Assembly: GCF_050003625.1 (NCBI RefSeq)
Contig: NC_134397.1
Coordinates: 271,182,070-271,246,069 of the forward strand
Length of the DNA stretch: 64,000 bases
Source of the DNA: Haematobia irritans
Lineage: Eukaryota; Arthropoda; Insecta; Diptera; Muscidae
Direction: 5' to 3'
Below the pieces are notes generated by a model. That model was not told the origin of the DNA. It did no database searches and was given only the letters and a program-made list of their open reading frames with translations. This document shows positions 55,955-64,000 of the stretch, piece by piece; position 1 is the stretch's first letter; every line of letters begins with the position of its first letter. Position numbers and translations under genes: made by a program.

Positions 55955-56717
55955 GTACTGACAAAAAAAACTTACTCGGTTCTAAAGATTTTGTCTTTTC
56001 AATAATGTTATTGATTCTGAGCCAAAGAAGCGGAGAATTGAAGTAAGGATATCTCTTTTAATTTTAAATAAATATAAATTATGCTATGTTAAAAAAAAAA
56101 TCTGATAGATAAATGCGCCTCCTATGCTAAGCAAAATTCGCGTTCGTATTTTAAGGTGATGAAATCTTTGATCTCACAATAATATTTTTTTTCTAACATT
56201 TTTTTGTGCACCAGAGAACTCTTTGCTTTTTAGAACTTCAATGGATTTCTATAAAGACGTTTTTCCTTTAACATATAATTAAGTGATTCAAATTAAAAAC
56301 GAGTATCTTAAAATGAAAGAAAATTTTGTTTGACTATGGTATACTTGTCTTTAATAATTGTGAAAAATTCTTCAAAAAATTCTTTAATAATTGTGAAAAA
56401 ATTTTCAACACTTTATTTTAATGACGATTTTAACTTGAGACATAGCTTAATTTCTACTTGAAGGCGAGTCTGAATTTGAAAATTTAAGTTGTCATTAACA
56501 CTTTTTTAAAAGAATTTAATTGCACATGAAGAAAACAAAACAGAAAAAACGAATAAATTAAAATTTGCTGCCTAGAATTAAAACTTAAATTTAAAAGACA
56601 ATTTTGTGTTAAAAGTATCCTTACTTCAATTCTCCGCTTCTTTGGCTCGGAATCAATACAAAAATCATTAGTATAAAGACAAAATATTTGGAACCGGGCA
56701 TGCTTTTTTTCAGTGTA
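55955..56717. mobile_element. Family A-derived region, rearranged
   Basis: Contains a left end (AAAAAAAACTTACTCGGTTC), a premature right-end-like sequence (CACAATAATATTTTTTTTC, near 56190) and then a nearly complete reversed copy ending CCGGGCATGCTTTTTTTCAGTGTA (56720). Probably two fragments joined head to head. Confidence 0.6.
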
Positions 56718-57097
56718 GTTATTTCTAGTAATGGTTCACATTTAAATGGTGGAGGGCTCTAATGATAGCCCTTTTTGTTTTTCCAGTCAAATATAAAACA
56801 ATAATACACTATCGCGCTTGAATTCCAACACGAATAACTTTATTATTGAATGCAATAAATCAAAATGCTTTTGTAAACAATAACAATAATAACATATTAG
56901 CCACCCTATATATACAAAATGCTAAAAGACAAAATAACTTTATCGCAAAAATTTAGCAATGTATAACCCATTCACATTAGGCTCAAAATCGACTAAAAGT
57001 GAATTTGCAATCCCTTTTTTATATTGCAAATGACAGTTGACGTGAAGTTAAAGTTGTTTTTGGATGTGTAATGTGACTGAGGTTTTAAGCTATTTTC

Positions 57098-57727
57098 CAC
57101 TGAAAAAAATATTGTCGTGAGGTCAAAGATTTCCTGTCTTTAAAGTACGAATGCAAATTATGCTTAGCCTAGGAGACGCATTTATCTAATATAAAGTTTT
57201 TTTCCTTGTCCAAAAGTCTTTTCAATGAAGTCGTATTGTCCTTATAATTAAGTGATTTCACTTAAAAATGGGTATCATAACATGAAAGAAAAAATGTTTG
57301 GGCTAAGGTCAAGTTGACTTTAATAATTCAGAAAAATTCTTTAAAATTAATGAAATTGTCTTTGTTGTCTTTTTGCATCTTGGCTACAAAGCAAAAAATC
57401 TTTTAAATATAGGACATGTTTTCCAACACTTTATTTTAAAGACGTTTTTTACTTGAAACATAGCATAATTTCTACTGGAAGTCGAGTCTGAATTTGGAAA
57501 ATAAAGTTGTCGTTAACTCGTTTTTGAAGGACTTTGAAATGCTGATAAAGGTAAAAATTAAAATTTGCTTCCTAGAAGCAAGTACACAAAACCCAAATTT
57601 AAAAGAGAATTTTGTCTGTATCCTTTGTATCCTTACTTGTATTCTCCGCTTCTTTGGCTCGGAATCAATACCAACATTTTTAAAGTAAAGACAAAATCTT
57701 TGGAACCGGGCATGCTTTTTTTCAGTG
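57098..57727. mobile_element. Family A element, full copy, opposite orientation (630 bp)
   Basis: CACTGAAAAAAATATTGTCG...CATGCTTTTTTTCAGTG. Matches 47563-48173 in reverse orientation. A TA follows the right end; the left TA is lost. Short ORFs inside are chance. Confidence 0.85.
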
Positions 57728-59574
57728 TATGTGAAACCATGTTTTAATGAAATATAGGTAGGTTCCATAGTTTATGTATATTTGCTTATGAAAAAAGCAA
57801 ATATTAGCTGAAAAATGTTTAACCACAATAAATTCAAGGATTTCGCTTTTTATTGGATATATTATGGCCATAAAAAATTAATTAGAACCTACATTTCTTT
57901 TACCAAAACTCACACCCAGGTTTATATATTTTTTTATGAAAAGAATTAATTAAATTCTCCCTACTTTTTGTTTGTGTTTTATTCCCATAAATATTAGTAC
58001 TGAATATTATTCATATAATAGAAGACCACATCCCCAAGGAAGTAATTATTTTTTTAATTAGAATTCAAATTTTAATAGAACCTCCTAAAACGACCTTATG
58101 TATGTGTATAGATAACTACATATACTCATTTATAAGAGGTATTACATATAAAACAACACAAGAAATGAGAAATCAAACAAAAGGATGTACCTAAAAACTA
58201 AAACAGTATGTATTTGTGTTGTTATAATTAAAGGAGACTTTGAAGGTTATGACAAAAGAAAGACAAAATATCCCATATTCTTCTTTTGAATGCCAAAAAC
58301 TGGCAAATTAAAACATTCCAATTTTTTGAGGGTGTGCTTAGTTTACCAAACTTAAACAAAAAGTAATATTTCGACATGTGTGTTTGTTTGTGTTTGTTGC
58401 CAAATAAAGACATAATTTGTTAACAAAGTCCAGTTTACGCAACAAATACATGCTTGTATATATATATGTGAAAAAAATTGTGGGGGTGGTTAGATAGTCA
58501 TAGGCCAGTGTTGGCCTTGTCCAAAATACACACCTATATTTGATTCTCTCTATTGGATAACATTTATAAACCATAGGGATTTTGCTGTGACTTCTTCTCC
58601 TTTGAGCTAGAAAAAAAATGTTGTGGTTTGGCTATATTCCACTTGAGACCCGCCAAATGCTGTCATATGTCTTGGACATTATTTTTATTGGCACTATCAT
58701 AGGGGAAACATAAATTATACAGGCCCGGCCAAATATAGGGGAGTGTATGGTATGACAATGAGTAGCATTTTTGATATGGAATCCGAATAACACTTGTGGG
58801 ACTATGTCAACAACAGGTTTATCGGCCAGCCTTGTTTCAATGTCAGCCACAATTTCCACAGTCATGATAAAGGATTCGAAAAAAGCAAATGGTTATTTTT
58901 CAAGCTAACTATCAACTGAAGGCAGTTGCTATATTCGATTTTAGCATTGAAAATCAGTTTATTTCCTTTAATTAAAACAAAGAATAAAATAAACATGCAT
59001 ATTCCTATTAAATGCAGACCAAATCCGAAAGAAACACCTCAGGCATATCAATTGAGTAAATATGCCTATTTTCAAATAATCGTCATCGAAAATAAAGTGA
59101 TTATCAACGCGGCAGCCAGACATTCTTAAAATTAACCCCCCATATTCATCAAAGTTAACTTAAACTTTAAACCTACTATTACCATAAAACTTAAATCGAT
59201 AAACTGTCTGTAAATTATTATGAATATGGACATAAGTGTCTAGCGTTGACATTAAAATGTTACATTTTTGATTCAGTTTGAATCTAAATTGAAATATCTA
59301 TGCTGAGTTTTCCATGTCCATTCTTAATCTTCAGTACATAGCGTTGACATTCAAATGTAATATTTCTAAATCACTATCAGCTTGAAGTATTTTTGTAAAA
59401 TTTCTTATTTTTTCATCTCTTAAAATTAATGGGTATATTGAACTGTTGTGTTTTTCATGCACTTGTCAATCTCACATGCATGTAAAAGGTTATCAGTATC
59501 GGCTACCCCATGGATGTATGAGGCTTGGACATTGGGACATATATAGTTACGAAGCAATGCGATAAAAATAGGGT
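57728..59574. other. AT-rich non-coding DNA
   Basis: No supported gene, RNA or repeat. Confidence 0.4.
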
Positions 59575-60080
59575 ACTTAGTTAGGTTAGCCATAATGGCA
59601 GCAAGTTTTTTTCCGGCTCACTTAGACTATTCAATCCCTTATGATACCGCAGCGGTGAATTTTCCCTTAGAGGTGCAAGATTCCAAGATTAGCTCAATCA
59701 CAAGATACCTCCATTTTATTGTCGAGTCCAACTATGCTAACCATTGTGACACGGTGCGTACTTTATTGTGTGATATCAACATTTACACCGTGGTGTAACG
59801 GTTAGCATGCCCGCTTTGCATACACAAGGTCGTGGGTTCGATTCCTGCTTCGATCGAACACCAAATATTTTCAGCGGTGGATTATCTCACCTCAGTAATA
59901 ATGGTGACATTTCTGAGTGTTTCAAAGCTTCTCTAAGTGGTTTCACTGCAATGTGTATAGCCCAGCTATAAAAAGGAGGTCCCTTGTCATTGAGCTTAAC
60001 ATGGAATCGGGCAGCACTCAGCGATAAGAGAGAAGTTCACCACTGCGGTATCATAATGAATAGTCTAAGTTAGCCTGATA
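59575..60080. mobile_element. Family H element with tRNA-like core
   Basis: Inverted arms at 59615-59659 and 60034-60075 (TTAGACTATTCA, GATACCGCAG, GGTGAA). Left tip GTTAGGTTAGCC; internal GCTATAAAAAGGAGGTCCCT. A tRNA-like segment lies at 59784-59857. No protein. Confidence 0.75.
59784..59857 (+). repeat. tRNA-like segment of family H
   Basis: GTGGTGTAACGGTTAGCATG (A-box like), loop TTTGCAT (TGC at the anticodon position) and GGTTCGATTCC (perfect B-box), then GAACACC. Best-preserved of the tRNA-like sequences in the window, but the acceptor stem does not pair cleanly and no T-run follows closely. Confidence 0.6.
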
Positions 60081-61030
60081 CATCGAAAAAAATATTTACG
60101 TGATATTAAAGATTATGCAACCTAAATTTTAGGATGCGCAATTTACAAAGTATTATTTAAGGACAAATTTCTTTAAAATAATGACATTTTAATTAAAACA
60201 AACTTTATAATCTTTACTTCAACAATTTTTTTAATTAAATTTAGGAAATTTGCGTCCCTCCGTTAAAGTCGCATATCTTTGAACTAAGGGAATTTGTCCT
60301 TAAAATAAAGAAACACATTTTTGATTTAAAGAAATCGTTCTTAAATTAACTGAAATATTGAATCTTTAGATTTAAGATAAAAAACTTCAAATATCCATCT
60401 TTGGTTTAAAGTTTGTTTTGGAATTAAGAAGACATTTTTACTTTGAGGTATCCGCTATAATTTGGATTTTTAATCTGGCATTTGTTTGTACGTGAATAGC
60501 TTTATTAATATTCCTAGAAAATGAAAATTCGATAAATGAGATGTGAATCCTAATTTTAATTTTATTGATCCTAGATTTAAGGCCAGATAGGTCGCTAAAA
60601 AATGTCTTTATTTTAAAGAAGCCGCATCTTTGGCCATACCAAAATCCTTAAGAGAAGGTCAAAATCTTTGGATCCAAGTAAACATTTTTTGAGTGTAACC
60701 TAACCTAACCTACACATAAAATACTATTGACCCAAATTTAAAGGTTGTGCAAATAAAATTACACAGCATAAAGGATATTTTTTTAAGGAAACGGATTTTA
60801 ATTAAGAGAATGTTCATAATATTAGATATAAATTTGTTTTCATTAAATTTAGGTCACTAATCTACGAAGTTTGGAATCATTCATTTAAGGCGCATTTTCA
60901 TTAAACTAATTTTTTTTTATTTGGATAAATAATCTTTAAATTAACTGAAATATTAAATATTTTGGGGTTTTATATGGCCTATTTTTTTTTTGTTTTGAAA
61001 TTAAGAAAACATTTTTTACTTCGAAGTATC
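60081..61030. repeat. Family E and related AT-rich repeats
   Basis: 60320-60500 matches family E (AAATCGTTCTTAAATTAACT, CATCTTTGGTTTAAAG, CATTTGTTTGTACGTGAATA). 60920-61030 is a second, poorer copy. A GTAACCTAACCTAACCTACA at 60696 is an end of family H. No gene. Confidence 0.55.
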
Positions 61031-62045
61031 TGTTATACACACAAACAAATATCTTTTGTCTTCAATCACGAAATTAATTGATCCAATTAACTTTTAATTG
61101 AAATGTCTTCAATCACAGAAATGACAGTATCAATTTAAAAAAATTGAAAGTCAATAAAATAATTAATATATACTATTAATTTTTGTGATTGATTTTTGTT
61201 TCATTTAAAACATTTGTTGAATCAATTAAATTTTTAATTGAATATTTTTTAAACTCAATTAAGACTTCAATTGGAAAAATTTTCGTGAAATTTTTTTCTG
61301 TGTAATTAAATTTTTATAGGTGACATTTATTTGTAAGTGTCAAAACATTGTTAATATATAGCAAAACAGGAATTGAGAAATCGTTAAATGAAATCTGTAT
61401 GCTAATTTTTAATTTAAAAAGTCTAAAAAAAATCTGATTTAACCATGAAATTAATTGATCCAAATAATTTTTTTGGTTGTAATGTCTTCAATCACGAAAA
61501 TGATAGTATCAATCACAGAATTAAAATCTGATTTAACCATGAAATTAATTGATCCAAATAATTTTTTTGGTTGAAATGTCTTCAATCACGAAAATGATAG
61601 TATCAATCACAGAATTAAAATCTAATTTAACCATGAAATTAATTGATCCAAAATTTTTTTTTTGGTTGAAATGTCTTCAATCACGAAAATGATAGTATCA
61701 ATCACAGAATGAAAATCTGATTTAGCCATGAAATTAATTGATCCAAATAATTTTTTTGGTTGAAATGTCTTCAATCACGAAAATGATAGTATCAATCACA
61801 GAATTAATAAAAAATACAAAATATACTTGAATAAAAATTAATCCATTGCTTCTGTCAGTTTCAATTAATTTTTGAATTGGTTCAATGAATTTTTTTTTGA
61901 TTTTGGTCGAAAAACTCGATTAATTTTTTCTGTATTAATAATTTAATTAACAATGTAAAAAATTTCAATCATTTTCTTATTGATTTCGTTTTTTATTTGA
62001 TTAAAAAGTTAATTATATCTTTTTTAATTCACAATTAATTATTAT
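61031..62045. repeat. Family D MITE-like DNA with 94-bp tandem array
   Basis: 61033-61310 runs from ACACACAAACAAATATC to GAAATTTTTTTCTGTGT (inverted ends). 61431-61807 holds four tandem units of 94-95 bp, each with AACCATGAAATTAATTGATC and GAAAATGATAGTATCAATCA. ATTAATT words dominate throughout. A matching end (ATATTTTTTTCTGTGTAG) reappears at 63868-63886 beyond the retrotransposon, so the retrotransposon probably inserted into this repeat. Confidence 0.7.
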
Positions 62046-62254
62046 TCGAGCTTTATGGACAAAGAAGATTAAGCAACTTGATCAATAGAGTCATTGAAAA
62101 GAAAGAGCCCGGTAAAAACCTATACACGCCTGACTACATGTTTCAGTTCGGGCGAATGAACCTTTCAATAGCCTTTAGGGTAGATCTAGCTGAGATAGAT
62201 AACTCAATTTTGGGTCCTTTATGTTAACTTCTTATGGAGAAAACATCTAGGAAT

Positions 62255-63143
62255 TGTCCTCTTACAAATTGGGCCGCTTTTATTCATTATGTTCATTAAT
62301 GATCTGTTTGATTTAGTAGCTAGTCCGAATTGTTTACCATTTGCGTTTGCTGATGATATACAACTTCTTTTTAAAAGTCAGTCTGATTTCCCTGATGTCC
62401 TGCAAAGTGTTATTGACGATACGTCAAGAATTTTATGTGACTGGATGTGTACAAATGGTCTTTCTGTTAATACTGACAAAACTAAGGCGATTAGGTTCAC
62501 TAATCATGGGGATGTGTCTGTGAATTTTGGGAATGTGCCAATCGCCTTTGTTGATCGCGTCAAGCGTCTTGGTGTTGTCTTGGATTCTGACTTATCATTT
62601 CAACCTCATATCAGTGCAATATGTTCTAGGATTAATTTTCTTTTAAGTAAGTTGTACAATGTTGAATTACATATGCCGTTTGTGATTAGGAAGAGAGTAG
62701 CTCATTCCCTGTTGATGCCTGTCATTTTGTATTGTTTAGAGGTGTTTTCTGGGACGTTAGGATTCGTCTTCAAGAGAATTCAGCTGATTTTTAATAGAAT
62801 AATTAGATTTGTTTATGCTCTCAATGTTCGTCAGCATGTGACACCATGTGTCATTGACTTTTTGGGATGTGAATTTTGCAAATTTGTAGATATTCGTGTT
62901 TTGTTGCATTTCCATAAGGTATATAGGACACAGACGCCTAGGTACGTTGCGGAATTGTTTACCTTCTGCAGGTCGGTTCGTAACCCACAAATATTTATAC
63001 CTAGGTTAACGACTTCATTAGAAAAGTCTTATTTTGTCCGCGTTGCTCGCATTTTCAATGCATTACCTATTTCTCTCAAGATATTTAATTGTTCCTCAAC
63101 TACATTTCGTAAAAGACTACATGTTCATTTTTCTAATTCATGA
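62255..63143 (+). CDS. Non-LTR retrotransposon reverse transcriptase, 5'-truncated
   Basis: C-terminal 284+ codons of an ORF2 reverse transcriptase, open to the stop at 63143. The frame continues upstream of the first Met (62289) to about 62260 (GPLLFIMFIND, the motif preceding the catalytic core). FAFADDIQLL at about residues 18-27 is the catalytic (F/Y)xDD motif. GLSVNTDKTKAIRF and VKRLGVVLDSDLSFQPHI follow as in Jockey/CR1-like families, and the C-terminus has SYFVRVARIFNALP. The endonuclease and first RT motifs are missing, so it cannot move by itself. It is followed by a T-rich 3'UTR and an (AAATA)n tail. The exact clade is not settled. Confidence 0.88.
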
Positions 63144-63781
63144 GTCAAATGTGTGATAAGTACTAAGTCTTATATAATTTATGTCAGATAATAATTTTAA
63201 TTTTATTTTTATTATTATTTTTTTCTTTTTTTTCGTTATGTTAAATGTTAATTTAATTTTTATGCTGCATGTATTGTCTCATCCCTAACGTTGTGTTAGC
63301 AGATGTTGACTAGTTACTGAGTAGCTGTAAATTCTTTAATTAATTTGTTTAATTTTTATTTATTTTTTTATATATATTTTTTTATTTAGTTTTTAGTTTT
63401 TTTTTTTATTTAGTTTGTATTATGTTATATCATTTTTTTATTTATTTTATTGAGTCTCTTTACTAGCTTTTTATGTTAGTATTGCTGTCTTACTCACATA
63501 TTCATGTTTTTTTTTTAACTTTTTTATTTTTTTATTGTTCTTATTTTTTAATTTTTTTAAATTGATAATTTAATTTATTTTTTCTCTTAATTTTGTTAAT
63601 TGTTTTAATTATTGTGTATTTGTTTGTTTCAAATTCAGTTTAGTCACTTATTGATACTAGTTTTTAAGCGCATAATTTTTATAATTTGTTATTATTGCTA
63701 TGTTTGTGTAGTTTTGGAATCCGTATATGGCTTTGCGGCTTGGATTCGCCAAGAAAAAATAAATAAATAAAAATAAAATAA
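63144..63781 (+). mobile_element. 3'UTR and tail of the non-LTR element
   Basis: Very T-rich strand ending GGATTCGCCAAGAAAAAATA then AAATAAATAAAA, the simple-repeat tail of the element. Same tail style as at 5640-5678. Confidence 0.75.
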
Positions 63782-64000
63782 ATTGAATCATCTTTAATCC
63801 CACTGTGCATCATCTCTTCATATAGCTTAATTATATCAATTAATTTTTTAATTGGAAATATTTTGGTGATATTTTTTTCTGTGTAGATTTAAAGCTAGCT
63901 AGATCCCTAAAAATGGTATTTATTTTAAAGAAGTCGCATCTCGGTTCGTTATCAGTACCTAAATTTTTATTTTTAAAATTCTAAAATATAAAAGACACAT
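63782..64000. repeat. Continuation of families D and E
   Basis: 63830-63886 matches the end of family D. 63887-63940 (GCTAGATCCCTAAAAATGGT, AAAGAAGTCGCATCTCGG) matches 60580-60630. The window ends inside repeat DNA. Confidence 0.55.

Noticed and set aside
56570..57768. Several 60-98-codon frames in family A copies
   Set aside because: Translations of A/T-rich MITE ends (for example CILRFFGS-like words recur in every copy); no shared frame conservation.

Overview
The window is nuclear DNA of a higher fly (Diptera, Brachycera), probably a calyptrate/muscoid species. Compact spliced genes encode proteins very close to Drosophila orthologues (Ash2, CLASRP, BOLA1, protoporphyrinogen oxidase). They are followed by a very AT-rich, repeat-filled stretch. 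The repeats include DINE-TR1/helentron-like elements with 153-bp internal tandem repeats and GTCY microsatellites, hAT elements with 8-bp target duplications, and Harbinger-like MITEs with TAA duplications. The genus is not fixed by what I can see.

Genes (0-15.9 kb). In order: ash2 (+, the 3' five exons with the whole SPRY domain), a single-exon acidic protein with a possible FAM149/DUF3719 motif (-), CLASRP (+, seven exons, one GC-AG intron), BOLA1 (+, three exons) and PPOX (-, one exon). A 49-codon ORF (+) lies head to head with PPOX. The PPOX/small-ORF intergenic region, originally about 160 bp, is split by a 1.15-kb hAT element that itself carries a Harbinger-like MITE. The genes are unrelated housekeeping functions: chromatin (Ash2), splicing (CLASRP), mitochondrial Fe-S maturation (BOLA1) and haem synthesis (PPOX). 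The last two, convergent and 146 bp apart, both act at mitochondria.

Repeat territory (15.9-64 kb). I find no intact host coding gene in these 48 kb. Much of it resolves into repeat families, lettered here for reference. A: about 610 bp, CACTGAAAAAAA ends, TA target. B: carries two divergent tRNA-like sequences. C: about 215 bp, four copies, ends like CGGCCATTTTCATGTAGC. F: CCCAGYAAAAAAA ends, TA target. G: about 220 bp. H: about 500-800 bp, GTTAGGTTAG ends, with a tRNA-like core. Also present are Harbinger-like MITEs, DINE-TR1-like elements at 39.6, 46.1 and 53.2 kb, a dead mariner transposase at 44.9 kb, and a 5'-truncated non-LTR retrotransposon with an FADD reverse-transcriptase motif at 62.3 kb. 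Several recent tandem duplications (73, 94, 168 and 323 bp) are visible. Parts of 20-26 kb look like dipteran 5'UTR/promoter DNA, so the stretch may be intron or upstream DNA of a gene whose coding exons lie outside the window.

The less ordinary signals are the divergent tRNA-like pair in family B with the same tRNA-like module reused in family H, the two-type 306-bp higher-order structure of the 153-bp array, the sharing of a 29-bp satellite between a hAT element and a DINE, and the transposon-split PPOX promoter region.
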